A DNA stretch of 64,000 bases from JABFSS01 sp964497975 (lineage in GTDB: Bacteria; Patescibacteriota; Gracilibacteria; Peribacterales; Peribacteraceae). Positions within the stretch are counted from its first letter, which is position 1. The number at the start of each line of letters is the position of its first letter. Of the stretch, positions 7,397 to 15,251 are shown piece by piece. Location of the stretch: the NCBI GenBank assembly GCA_964497975.1, contig CAZCFO010000002.1:186001-250000 (forward strand), read 5' to 3'. Below the pieces are notes generated by a model. It was not told where the DNA came from and made no database searches. It was given only the letters and a program-made list of their open reading frames with translations. The position numbers and the translations under genes were made by a program.

Positions 7397-8536
7397 TCAG
7401 ACGACGGCCATCTCCCCCGCCACCAGCGCCCAGCGGCGCTTGCAGTCCTGCACGAGTGCCTGCGCCTCCTTCTGGCACAGGAGCAGCCGCTGCTTTTTGA
7501 GGTGCGCGGAGATCGTGACGGCCTGCTTCATGGCATCCAGCCTCCGCAGAGCATCCTGCTGCATCGCCTTGCAGAGCTCGATCTGCTCGGGCGTGGCGGA
7601 GTTCTGGAGCAGGCGCGTTCCAAGTTCGGTCAGTTCCTTGCGCGCTGAACCGATGGACGCCAGCACCGTCGCGCGCAGTTCCGCGATCGCATGCATCATC
7701 GCCTGGGACCGCGTCTTGTGGGCGATGACGGTCTCGGGCTGGACACGCTGGACGTCCCAGACCAGTCCGACCGCCTCCATGCCGCGGATCAGGAGCCCCG
7801 ACAGGTCGAACTGCCACCAGCGCATCCCGTGGAACGCGTTTGCGGGGAATGCGTGGTGGTTGTTGTGCCATCCCTCGCCGAACGCGAGCATGCCGATCAC
7901 CCATTCGTTGCGGCTTTCGTCGGTCGTCTCGAACGCCCGGTGCCCGAACGTGTGGCAGATGGAGTTGACGCTCCACGTGACGTGCGTCGTCAGGAAAATG
8001 CGCACCACGCCGCCCCACAGGAGGCCCGTCCAGCCGCCGATCGCGAAGGGAATGAGAAGAGCCAGGCCCATCCACAGCCATGCGAACCGGTCGACGAACA
8101 CGGCCACGCGGTCCTGGAGCAATTGCGGCGCGTAGACCCTGGCGTCGGGAAAGCTCTTCTTGGAGAAAATCCAGCCGCAGTGCGCATGCCAGAAGCCGTG
8201 CAACGGAGAGTGCGGATCATCATCCTCGTCCGAGTGCGCGTGATGCTTGATGTGCGTCGACGTCCACATGATCGGCGCGCCCTCCCAGGCCATGCACCCG
8301 CAGATCAGGATGAGTCCCCGGAGCCACGAGGGGGCCTTGAAGCCGTTGTGCGTGAGCATCCGGTGGTACCCGATGCCGATGCCCAGCACCGTCACCGTGT
8401 ACATCGCCGCAAGAAGGAGCAGGTCCGTCGCGAAGACGTACCGGTTCCACAGCAGCACGACGGCCACGGCAAAGCCGACCAGCGGCAAGACGACGATAAT
8501 CAGGCCACGGATCTTCTGCACGGCTTCTTCGGACAT
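7397..8536 (-). CDS. Membrane fatty-acid desaturase (stearoyl-CoA/delta-9 type)
   Basis: The three histidine boxes of integral-membrane di-iron desaturases are present: HRMLTH, HIKHHAHSD and EGWHNNHHAFP. Hydrophobic helices flank them in the usual four-helix plan. The enzyme inserts a double bond into acyl chains using O2 and an electron donor. After about residue 265 the protein continues with a helical, Gln/Lys/Glu-rich C-terminal extension of about 100 residues that bacterial delta-9 desaturases do not normally have. The start at 8536 has TATGAT six bases upstream. In a CPR-like genome without obvious fatty-acid synthesis it would act on scavenged lipid; that is inference. Confidence 0.92.
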   Translation of the reverse strand: MSEEAVQKIRGLIIVVLPLVGFAVAVVLLWNRYVFATDLLLLAAMYTVTVLGIGIGYHRMLTHNGFKAPSWLRGLILICGCMAWEGAPIMWTSTHIKHHAHSDEDDDPHSPLHGFWHAHCGWIFSKKSFPDARVYAPQLLQDRVAVFVDRFAWLWMGLALLIPFAIGGWTGLLWGGVVRIFLTTHVTWSVNSICHTFGHRAFETTDESRNEWVIGMLAFGEGWHNNHHAFPANAFHGMRWWQFDLSGLLIRGMEAVGLVWDVQRVQPETVIAHKTRSQAMMHAIAELRATVLASIGSARKELTELGTRLLQNSATPEQIELCKAMQQDALRRLDAMKQAVTISAHLKKQRLLLCQKEAQALVQDCKRRWALVAGEMAVV

Positions 8537-8582
8537 GAACCGATCATAGAGTCAGAACGGGATAAGAGGCAATACAGAGGCC

Positions 8583-9521
8583 TCACAATCCCAGATCCAT
8601 ACTTCCGTTGGCGTCGATCGCGCCGTCCGCGGCGGCCCCAGCATCATTCACCGCTTTATTCACGCTGTCGCTGATGCCGGCGCCCGTGTCGGGCGCTCCG
8701 GAGGAGGACATGCCCGCTCCGGCGGAAGCATCAATCTTCGCATCCGCGCCCGCGCTGACGGAAGCATCACCCCTGCGGTCCGGCGAAGCGGAGGATGAAA
8801 CGGAGGAGAGCGAGGAGGAAGCGGTTTCCCCGATTTCGGCCGCAGCCGACATCGTCGTTTCCGCGGAGGACGTAACAGCCGAGCTCATCGAGGAAACGAC
8901 TTTCTTGATCGACGGGAATTGATCAGCATCGCGCAGGACGGGCTCATTGCCGCGCGTCCTGCCCTTGAAGACTTTCTCATACCGGTCTTCGGTCGCGTTC
9001 AGGCGGGCGCGCATGCGTGCTGCAGCCTCCTGATTGCCCTCGGCTTCGAGCTGCTGGATGTTCTTGGTCGCTTCGCGGCGCTCCAGGCGGTATTCCTGAT
9101 CGAGCTGATCGGTGGTGGCCTCATTCAGTTCACCTTTCACTTCCAGCGCGGCGGCTTCGTCGAGACGCGCGTCCATGTGTTCGCCGGCGACTTCGGCCTT
9201 GGATTCGGCCGTAAAGCGGAGATTTGTCTGGATCGACTCGTGGACTTTCTTGAGGGGGTAGAGGAAATCCCCCGGCAATGACGACTGCGCAGCGGTAATG
9301 CCCGCACCGCTCAGAACGAGGATGATGACGACGGCGGCAACGGGCGCCCACGCGCCGGAAAACGAATGCAATGCCCTCCACAGGAAACTGCCCGAGTATT
9401 CGGACGTTGCGGGAGGCGCCTTGCGGATCGAAACAAGCTCGCTATAGATACTTTCCTTCTCATCCACCGTCAGACGGTGGTTGGACGGGGGGCCGAAGAA
9501 GTCGTGGAGGTCGCGGTCCAT
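8583..9521 (-). CDS. DUF5667 protein, probable membrane anti-sigma factor
   Basis: Residues 1-50 are cytoplasmic and acidic/helical, followed by one membrane helix (about 58-78, APVAAVVIILVLSGAGITAA) and the LPGDFLYPLKKVHE motif that marks DUF5667. A long charged helical region (about 95-190) and a Ser/Ala/Gly-rich tail complete the 312 aa. DUF5667 proteins are frequently encoded right after ECF sigma factors, as here (50 bases downstream of the sigma gene, same strand), so the N-terminal part probably sequesters the sigma factor and the extracellular part senses the envelope. The function is inferred from context. Confidence 0.75.
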   Translation of the reverse strand: MDRDLHDFFGPPSNHRLTVDEKESIYSELVSIRKAPPATSEYSGSFLWRALHSFSGAWAPVAAVVIILVLSGAGITAAQSSLPGDFLYPLKKVHESIQTNLRFTAESKAEVAGEHMDARLDEAAALEVKGELNEATTDQLDQEYRLERREATKNIQQLEAEGNQEAAARMRARLNATEDRYEKVFKGRTRGNEPVLRDADQFPSIKKVVSSMSSAVTSSAETTMSAAAEIGETASSSLSSVSSSASPDRRGDASVSAGADAKIDASAGAGMSSSGAPDTGAGISDSVNKAVNDAGAAADGAIDANGSMDLGL

Positions 9522-9570
9522 AGCGATATGAGGGGTTGGACAGAAGTCAGACGGTCATCGAGCACATTCC

Positions 9571-10116
9571 TTACACAGCCGAAATACCGTGCCCAGAGTT
9601 GGAAGAATTCGAAGAACCTGAGGGCTGCATACATGACCGCAACTCGCGTATAGCACGGTGCAATCGGACGGAAATGGTATTTGGAGACTCCATAAGCACT
9701 TCAGCGATATCTGAGGGGGACAAGCCGTCAATATAGCGCATAACAATCAATTCCCTATCTCCGTGCTTCAAATTTTTGAGAGAATCAAGAATTTCATGAA
9801 ATTGGACGTGGTTCTGCATTTCCTGGGTTTTATCTTCGCCCACATCCCATCCGGACTCCTGAAGCTCGTCTAGAGATGCCTCCTTTTTCTTCCGGACATA
9901 GTCGACGATAAGATTATTTGCGATTCGATAAAGGAACGCGCGCATGTTGAGTACCTGAGTGCCCTTTCCAAGTTCATTCCACAATCGCAGAAAGGACTCC
10001 TGCATAAGCTCTTTCCCTACCTCGCGGTTGACCAGACGAAAAGCACAGTGCCGAAAAATCGCGTCGGCGTAGTCCGCATAAGCGTGCTCGAAGATGTGAT
10101 CAATTTCCTTCGACAT
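9571..10116 (-). CDS. ECF-type RNA polymerase sigma factor
   Basis: The 181-aa protein has the two helical domains of group 4 sigma factors. Region 2 is FEHAYADYADAIFRHC with LMQESFLRLWN and AFLYRIANNLIVDYVRKKK; region 4 is LKHGDRELIVMRYIDGLSPSDIAEVL followed by SVRLHRAIRELR. It would direct polymerase to a small stress or envelope regulon. It lies directly upstream of a DUF5667 membrane protein in an apparent sigma/anti-sigma operon. A Ser/Asn-rich tail follows region 4. The coding sequence is poorer in G+C than its neighbours. The divergent ROK gene starts 85 bases away. Confidence 0.92.
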   Translation of the reverse strand: MSKEIDHIFEHAYADYADAIFRHCAFRLVNREVGKELMQESFLRLWNELGKGTQVLNMRAFLYRIANNLIVDYVRKKKEASLDELQESGWDVGEDKTQEMQNHVQFHEILDSLKNLKHGDRELIVMRYIDGLSPSDIAEVLMESPNTISVRLHRAIRELRSCMQPSGSSNSSNSGHGISAV

Positions 10117-10124
10117 GGAAAACT

Positions 10125-10151
10125 ATCCTAGCAAGAAATTTGAATCGTCAA
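10125..10151 (-). promoter_or_regulatory. Promoter of the ECF sigma gene
   Basis: On the minus strand TTGACG is followed after 15 bases by TGC-extended TAGGAT, which ends eight bases before the ATG at 10116. The spacer is short but the -10 is extended. Confidence 0.55.
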
Positions 10152-10183
10152 TACCAATCCATACGAAAGTTACTACGCTTGGC

Positions 10184-10192
10184 TGGTAGACT
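10184..10192 (+). promoter_or_regulatory. Extended -10 box (TGG-TAGACT) of the ROK gene
   Basis: TGGTAGACT ends eight bases before the GTG start at 10201, again predicting a leaderless message. Confidence 0.55.
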
Positions 10193-10200
10193 GGACGTCA

Positions 10201-11067
10201 GTGAAAAAAGCATCCTCTGTCATCGGCATCGACATCGGCGGCACCACCACCGCGGTGGCGCTGTACGAGAAATCTTCGGGAAAAATGATCGTGGGGCGAA
10301 AACTCCCCACGGACGCCCCGCGGGGGTTTCCGGCGATCGTGGAGGAAGTGTTTGAACTCGTGGAAGAGTTGCGGACGCCGCAAACGGTTTCCGTCGGCAT
10401 CGGCATCGCGGGGCTCACGCGCCTCGACGGCGTCATCCATACCTGTCCCAACATTCCCGGTGCGGACGGCTTCGCGCTGCGCGAGCGGGCGGAGAAACGA
10501 CTGAGGCTCAAGGTGGCCGTGGAGAACGACAGCAGCTGCTTCGCGCTTGCAGAAGCCCTGCACGGAGCCGGAAAGGGCCACGGCGTCGTTGTCGGCGTGA
10601 CGATGGGAACCGGGGTGGGCGGCGGCATCGTGATCGACGGAACGCTGCTGCGGGGCGCGCACGGGTTCGCGGGGGAAATCGGACACATGCTGCTGAGGCC
10701 CGGCGAGCCGCCGTATCCCACCGAAGACAGGCGCGGCGAGATCGAGCAATTCCTCTCGGGCACGGCGATGGGCCGGCGGTGCGCCGCGGCGAAGCGCCCC
10801 GAGGAGTACCTGGAGGGGGAAGTGTGCGCATTCATGCAGCCCGAAGTCTTCCGCGAGACGGCCTGGATGATCACCAGTCTCACGCATCTGCTGGATCCCT
10901 CCATCATCGTGCTGGGCGGCAGCGCGGGCCGGGCGCTCAAGCCCCACCTGAAGGAGGTGAAAGCGGAACTGGACGCCTGGCTTCTGCCCAAAATGCCCGT
11001 GCCGCTGATCGCGATCGCGGAAAGACAGGACGCTGGAACGCTCGGGGCGGCCATGCTGACGGCTTAG
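10201..11067 (+). CDS. ROK-family sugar kinase (glucokinase-like)
   Basis: The 288-aa protein has the ATP-binding IGIDIGGTTTAVAL, the VGIGIAGL segment, VENDSSCFALAEAL, the phosphate loop GVTMGTGVGGGIV and the substrate motif GFAGEIGHM. These place it in the ROK family, which phosphorylates glucose or related hexoses or N-acyl hexosamines. The zinc-binding CxCGxxGCxE that normally follows GEIGH is missing; the same place reads EDRRGEIEQFLSGTAMG. Enzymes lacking the zinc site exist but the change makes substrate assignment uncertain. Its stop overlaps the convergent M23 peptidase stop by four bases. It starts a run of carbohydrate genes (gnd, transaldolase, transketolase). Confidence 0.88.
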   Translation: MKKASSVIGIDIGGTTTAVALYEKSSGKMIVGRKLPTDAPRGFPAIVEEVFELVEELRTPQTVSVGIGIAGLTRLDGVIHTCPNIPGADGFALRERAEKRLRLKVAVENDSSCFALAEALHGAGKGHGVVVGVTMGTGVGGGIVIDGTLLRGAHGFAGEIGHMLLRPGEPPYPTEDRRGEIEQFLSGTAMGRRCAAAKRPEEYLEGEVCAFMQPEVFRETAWMITSLTHLLDPSIIVLGGSAGRALKPHLKEVKAELDAWLLPKMPVPLIAIAERQDAGTLGAAMLTA

Positions 11068-11597
11068 GCGGCCTTCCGCGTGATGTATTGGTTGGAGGCA
11101 AAGGTCATGCCCAGATACTCCTGGGCGGTATCGGCGTATTCCGCATGGTTGTGCAGGTCTTTTTCCAGCCAGAGCCGCGTGCACTCGCTCACGTCCATCG
11201 CCCCCTGATAACCGTTGTCGGCGTTGAGAACGATGCCGTTTTTGAGCGGCTTGAACGTCCAGTGCAGGTGCGGTCCCGTGGCGTGCCCGGTTTTGCCCGA
11301 GAGCCCGATCGGATCGCCCTGCGCGATGCTCTGCCCGGTCGCGACCGTCGCCTTGGAGAGATGCGCCAGCAGACTGCGGCGTTTGCCGTCGTCTATTGTG
11401 ACGCTCAGACCGTAGCCCTGCGTGCCCTCGTCCTTCACGGTGATGGTTCCGTCATGCGGCGCGAACACCGCCGTGCCTTCCGGCACGCCGAAGTCGATGC
11501 CGTTGTGCCCCGCCATGCCGAACGCGGCGTAGTCGCCCGGATTCTGACCGAAGGCCTGGGTGATGAGCGGGGTTCCCGGGAGCGGACTGAAGATCAT
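11064..11597 (-). CDS. M23-family metallopeptidase domain protein
   Basis: The catalytic residues of LytM-type zinc endopeptidases are visible: GHNGIDFGVPEGTAVFAP (H-x3-D) and GPHLHW (HxH). Such enzymes cleave peptidoglycan cross-bridges. I start at the ATG at 11597, giving 177 aa; the longer frame runs into the adjacent palindromic repeat. No signal peptide is evident at this start, so either export is non-classical or the true start lies inside the repeat, where a hydrophobic stretch FPFSTFNFPLFIFHF is encoded. The C-terminal 50 residues are not part of the peptidase fold. It converges with the ROK gene with overlapping stop codons. Confidence 0.85.
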   Translation of the reverse strand: MIFSPLPGTPLITQAFGQNPGDYAAFGMAGHNGIDFGVPEGTAVFAPHDGTITVKDEGTQGYGLSVTIDDGKRRSLLAHLSKATVATGQSIAQGDPIGLSGKTGHATGPHLHWTFKPLKNGIVLNADNGYQGAMDVSECTRLWLEKDLHNHAEYADTAQEYLGMTFASNQYITRKAA

Positions 11598-11600
11598 AAC

Positions 11601-11701
11601 GAAGTGGAAAATAAAAAGTGGAAAGTTGAAAGTGGAAAATGGAAAGTAACGGACCAAACGGATTCCTGGATACTTTCCACTTTCCATTTTCCCTTTTCAA
11701 C
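11601..11701. repeat. Compound palindrome, GGAAAGTGGAAA family
   Basis: A purine-rich arm made of repeated GTGGAAAAT/GGAAAGT units (11603-11648) is followed by its degenerate reverse complement (11672-11701). It fills the gap between the M23 start and the gnd stop and could form a 30-base-pair imperfect hairpin. No recognisable gene lies within. Confidence 0.7.
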
Positions 11702-13095
11702 TAGGTTCCCCACTCCGTATGGAAAACACCCGGTTTGTCCGTGCGGTGATAGGTATGCGCCCCGAAGAAGTCCCGCTGCGCCTGGATCAGATTCTGGGGC
11801 AGGCGCTCGCGCCGCAACGCATCATAGAACCAGAGCGACGACGTGGTGGCCGGGAGCGGCACGCCCTTCGCGATGCCCCACATGACGGCCTGCCTCCAGC
11901 GGAGCTGGTCCTTGCCGCCGAGTTTCTTGAGGACGGCCTTCTTCGCGGTGCCGTCGCCCGCCTGCGCGCGCTCGAGGATCTCCAGGAAGCGCGACCGGAT
12001 GATGCAGCCGCCGCGCCAGATGCGCGCGATCTCGGCCAAATCCAGGTTCCACTTTTTTTCCGACGACATCTTCGCCATCAGCTCGAAGCCTTCGGCGTAC
12101 GAACAGATGATGGAGAGCGCCAGCGCCGAGCGGACGGTTTCGGCGACGGTTTTCTTCGACATCGCGGGGACGGGAGCATGGGACTCCGGGAATTCCTTCG
12201 ATCGCCGCGAACGATGCTCCACTTCGCCGGAGAGGATGCGCGCATCCACCGCCGCGTTGATCGTCGGCACGGAGATACCCAGATTCATCGCGGTCTCCGT
12301 GGTCCATTTGCCCGTGCCCTTCTGGCCCGCGGCGTCGGCGATCAGATCGATGAGATCCTTGCCCGTGTCCGGGTCCTTGACCGTGAAGATCTTCGCCGTG
12401 ATTTCCATCAAAAACGATCCCAGATCGTCGCTCGTGCTCCATTCGCGATAGACACCGGCAAGTTCCTTATTGCTGAACCTCCCCAGCGTGCGGAGCAGGT
12501 CATAGCTCTCGGCGATCAGCTGCATGATCCCGTATTCGATGCCGTTGTGAACCATCTTCACGAAGTGTCCCGCTCCGTCGGGCCCCATGTACGCCACGCA
12601 ACTGCCGGAACCGACCTTGGCGGCCATCTTGCGGAACATCGGCAGAAGAATTTCCACGGCGGCCTTGTCGCCCCCCGGCATCATGCTCGGACCCATCAGC
12701 GCGCCTTCTTCGCCGCCGCTGACGCCCATACCGACGAAGTGCATGCCGAGCTTCTTGAGGCGCTGCGCGCGGCGTTCGGTATCGCCCTCGTGGCTGTTGC
12801 CGGCATCGATGAGGATGTCGCCTTTTTCGAGCATCGGGAGCAATTCCTCCATGACGGCATCCACCGGATCGCCGGCTTTCACCATGAGAAGGATGGCGCG
12901 GGGCGATGACATTTCGCTCACCATCTGGCGCAGCGTTTCCGTGGGAACGAATTTCCCCTCCTCGCCGAATTTCTGCATGAACTCGGTGGTTTTCTCCGTT
13001 GTCCTGTTAAAAAGAAAGACGCGGACGCCATTGCGTGCCGCATTCCGCGCAAGATTCGCGCCCATGGTGCCGAGGCCGATCACACCCAATTGCAT
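11701..13095 (-). CDS. gnd: 6-phosphogluconate dehydrogenase, decarboxylating
   Basis: The enzyme oxidises 6-phosphogluconate to ribulose-5-phosphate with NADP+ and releases CO2. The 464-aa protein has the Rossmann GLGTMGANLARNAA start, DAGNSHEGDTERR, MGVSGGEEGALMGPSMMPGG, FVKMVHNGIEYGIMQ (catalytic Lys and Asn) and the large helical domain with the DLIADAAGQKGTGKWT signature. The C-terminal tail ends in HTEWGT. It lies on the minus strand upstream of the M23 gene and close to transaldolase and transketolase, so the three supply pentose-phosphate interconversion. The region before the start is an AT-rich repeat flanking an S23 cassette. Confidence 0.96.
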   Translation of the reverse strand: MQLGVIGLGTMGANLARNAARNGVRVFLFNRTTEKTTEFMQKFGEEGKFVPTETLRQMVSEMSSPRAILLMVKAGDPVDAVMEELLPMLEKGDILIDAGNSHEGDTERRAQRLKKLGMHFVGMGVSGGEEGALMGPSMMPGGDKAAVEILLPMFRKMAAKVGSGSCVAYMGPDGAGHFVKMVHNGIEYGIMQLIAESYDLLRTLGRFSNKELAGVYREWSTSDDLGSFLMEITAKIFTVKDPDTGKDLIDLIADAAGQKGTGKWTTETAMNLGISVPTINAAVDARILSGEVEHRSRRSKEFPESHAPVPAMSKKTVAETVRSALALSIICSYAEGFELMAKMSSEKKWNLDLAEIARIWRGGCIIRSRFLEILERAQAGDGTAKKAVLKKLGGKDQLRWRQAVMWGIAKGVPLPATTSSLWFYDALRRERLPQNLIQAQRDFFGAHTYHRTDKPGVFHTEWGT

Positions 13096-13098
13096 AGA

Positions 13099-13146
13099 TG
13101 AGCTTGTTAGCTTGTTAGCTTTTTAGCTTTTTAGCTTGTTAGCTTC
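13099..13146. repeat. TTAGCTTGTTAGC inverted repeat, left copy
   Basis: Five degenerate units of the form (T)TTAGCTTG fill this interval between the gnd start and the S23 cassette. The right copy at 13644-13681 is in the opposite orientation, so the two bracket the S23 gene like terminal inverted repeats. Confidence 0.7.
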
Positions 13147-13171
13147 AATCAGAAATCAAAAATATGAGAGT

Positions 13172-13196
13172 GTTCCACAGCGTCATGGAACGTCTG
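13172..13196 (+). repeat. GTTCCA-N8-TGGAAC hairpin followed by GTCTG
   Basis: A six-base-pair stem with eight-base loop is followed by GTCTG. The same 25-base design (same stem, loop length and GTCTG tail, different loop) occurs at 47384-47408 near the RAYT transposase, suggesting a REP-like element. Confidence 0.6.
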
Positions 13197-13291
13197 ATTT
13201 TGTTTACTGGATAACAAATGTTCACAAAAGATTTCGTAAACTCTTTTTAAGGTCTCTTTGTATAGGCACCAGTCTGACAATCTCGTCAGGC

Positions 13292-13651
13292 ATGGTAGTG
13301 CACTCGTACAAAGAGCTCATTGTATGGCAAAGGGCAATTCAAATGGTTCAGGCTGTCTATGAATTAACTGAATACTTCCCTGATAACGAACAATACGGAC
13401 TGATATTACAAATGAGACGATCTGCAGTTTCTATTCCTTCCAATATTGCGGAAGGAAGGAAACGCGGTTCCAGAAAAGATTTTCACAAGTTTTTGAGAAT
13501 AGATTATGCATCCGGCGCCGAACTTGAAACACAGATTGAAATTGCAAAACACATTCCATTCAGCAAGAAACTTAATTATGCAAAAGTTGATTCTCTTTTA
13601 TTGGAAGTAATGAAAATGCTGAACGTTATCCTGCGTAAAATGGAAAGCTAA
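13292..13651 (+). CDS. Four-helix-bundle S23/IVS-type protein
   Basis: The 119-aa product has the family hallmarks YKELIVWQRAI, FPDNEQYGLILQMRRSAVSIPSNIAEG and a long amphipathic C-terminal helix pair. These proteins form small pentameric helical bundles; they are encoded in 23S rRNA intervening sequences in some bacteria and as orphan genes in many others. Their role is unknown. The gene is strikingly AT-rich compared with gnd and the transaldolase on either side and is bracketed by inverted TTAGCTTG repeats, which suggests transfer as a cassette. The ATG at 13292 is chosen because it matches the family N-terminus; the open frame upstream is not conserved-looking. Confidence 0.92.
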   Translation: MVVHSYKELIVWQRAIQMVQAVYELTEYFPDNEQYGLILQMRRSAVSIPSNIAEGRKRGSRKDFHKFLRIDYASGAELETQIEIAKHIPFSKKLNYAKVDSLLLEVMKMLNVILRKMES

Positions 13652-13681
13652 CAAGCTAATTAGCTAAAAAGCTAGGGAGCT
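13644..13681. repeat. TTAGCTTGTTAGC inverted repeat, right copy
   Basis: AGCTAACAAGCTAATTAGCT units form the reverse complement of the left copy at 13099-13146. The repeat begins in the last codons of the S23 gene and reaches the stop of the convergent transaldolase gene. Confidence 0.7.
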
Positions 13682-14321
13682 ATTTCTTCACCTTGTCCCA
13701 GTCCTCGAGGAACTTCTTCACGCCGCTGTCCGTGAGCGGGTGCATGGGGAGCTTCTTGAAGACGTCGTAGGGGATGGTGCTGATGTGGGCCCCCAAGCGC
13801 GCGGCGTCGACGATGTGGCGCGGATGCCGGGTGCTGGCGACGAGCACTTCGCACTCGAAGTTGTACTGGTTCCAGACCTCCATGATCTCGGCGATGAGCT
13901 GCATGCCGTCCTCGGAGGCGTCGTCGAGACGCCCGATGAACGGACTGATGATGGTGGCGCCGGCCTTGGCGGCGAGGATCGCCTGCGAGACCGAGAAGAC
14001 GAGCGTCGTGTTGGTACGGATCCCTTTGGATTTGAAGTGCCTGAGCGCCTGGAGACCTTCGGTCGTCATCGGGACCTTCACGTACACGTGTTTGTGCCAG
14101 GACGCGTACTCCTCGCCCTGCTTGATCATGCCCTTCGCATCAACCGCCGTGACCTGCGCGCTGACGCAGGGAACGTGCTTACACATCTCCAGAACGGTTT
14201 TCTTGAAATCCTTGCCCTCCTTCATCACGAGACTGGGGTTGGTGGTGACGCCGTCCAAAACGCCCCATGCGGCGATTTCGGCGACGTGCGCGGCGTTTGC
14301 AGTATCGAGGAAGAGCTTCAT
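13680..14321 (-). CDS. tal: Transaldolase, small TalC/Fsa-like type
   Basis: The 213-aa protein is of the short TalC/MipB class. It has the start MKLFLDTANAAHV, the LDGVTTNPSL motif, VKVPMT with the Schiff-base lysine, NTTLVFSVSQAILAAKAGA and SPFIGRLDD. It would transfer a dihydroxyacetone unit between sugar phosphates (transaldolase) or act as fructose-6-phosphate aldolase; the two activities cannot be separated by eye. With gnd and transketolase close by, transaldolase is the more likely role. The start at 14321 matches the family exactly. Confidence 0.92.
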   Translation of the reverse strand: MKLFLDTANAAHVAEIAAWGVLDGVTTNPSLVMKEGKDFKKTVLEMCKHVPCVSAQVTAVDAKGMIKQGEEYASWHKHVYVKVPMTTEGLQALRHFKSKGIRTNTTLVFSVSQAILAAKAGATIISPFIGRLDDASEDGMQLIAEIMEVWNQYNFECEVLVASTRHPRHIVDAARLGAHISTIPYDVFKKLPMHPLTDSGVKKFLEDWDKVKK

Positions 14322-14424
14322 AGGGCTCCATTCTCGTCTTTTCGCGCGCTTCGCGCAAGGAAACGCTTGTCACATTTGCGGTACGCTGCCGTCTAACCTG
14401 TACTGGTTGTATTCTCCATTTCGT

Positions 14425-15210
14425 ATGCGACACCATTCTGCTCTGCTTCTGACCCTGGCTGTTCCCTGGATGCTCACAGCGTGCACGAGCTCGGATACCG
14501 TTGAGACTCCCGTCGATCCTCCAGTCGCCGCGGCATCGTCGGTGTCTTCCATCGCTTCGTCGGAGCCCTCCGCTGCGGTCGTCGCCTCTGTTGCGTCCTC
14601 TGCTCCCGCCAGCCCCGCCCCGGTGGATTCCGTGGACATGATCGGTCCGCTGGAGGTTCCGTTCATTCCGCAGGCCCCGTTTGCGAACTGGGATGCGCTG
14701 CATGAGGAAGCATGCGAGGAGGCTGTGCTGCTTATGCTTGTCCACTATGAACAGAAGAAGCCGCTCTCATACGAGGAAGGCGACAATGCCATCCAGGAAC
14801 TCGTGGCCTGGGAGGAACAGAACGGCTACGGCGTGGACATCGGCATGGAGGAGATGGAGGAGATCGCTTTCAAGAAATTCGGACTGAAAGCGAGCGCCCG
14901 GAAGGAGGTGACGGCAGAGACCATCATGCGCGCGCTGCTCGCGGGACACCCCGTGATCATCCCTGCGGCGGGGCGCGACCTGGGTAATCCTTACTTTTCC
15001 GGGGAAGGCCCGTGGTACCACGCCATCGTCATCATCGGCTACAAGAAGGGATGGTTCGGCGAGTACTTCATCGTCCACGACCCGGGCACCAAGCGCGGGA
15101 AGAATTACGAGTACGCCGTCGATACCCTGCTCAACGCCGTCCACGACTGGACGGGCGTGAAGGAGGAAATCCGCACCGGTCCGCGGGCGATGCTTGTGGT
15201 CGAAAACTGA
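14425..15210 (+). CDS. Lipoprotein with C39-like peptidase domain
   Basis: The first 20 residues form a lipoprotein signal ending in LTAC, followed by a Ser/Ala/Pro-rich linker to about residue 75. The rest is a C39-like (peptidase_C39_2) domain: VPFIPQAPFANWD, EEACEEA with the candidate catalytic Cys, WYHAIVIIGY with the His and FIVHDPG with the Asp. Proteins of this type are anchored on the outer face of the membrane and may cleave peptides; many members are uncharacterised. TATTCT lies nine bases before the ATG. The frame stays open far upstream but that part is antisense to transaldolase. Confidence 0.85.
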   Translation: MRHHSALLLTLAVPWMLTACTSSDTVETPVDPPVAAASSVSSIASSEPSAAVVASVASSAPASPAPVDSVDMIGPLEVPFIPQAPFANWDALHEEACEEAVLLMLVHYEQKKPLSYEEGDNAIQELVAWEEQNGYGVDIGMEEMEEIAFKKFGLKASARKEVTAETIMRALLAGHPVIIPAAGRDLGNPYFSGEGPWYHAIVIIGYKKGWFGEYFIVHDPGTKRGKNYEYAVDTLLNAVHDWTGVKEEIRTGPRAMLVVEN

Positions 15211-15251
15211 TCCTGTGGCCATGCGCGCCGTTCTGACGGTATCATCCACCC

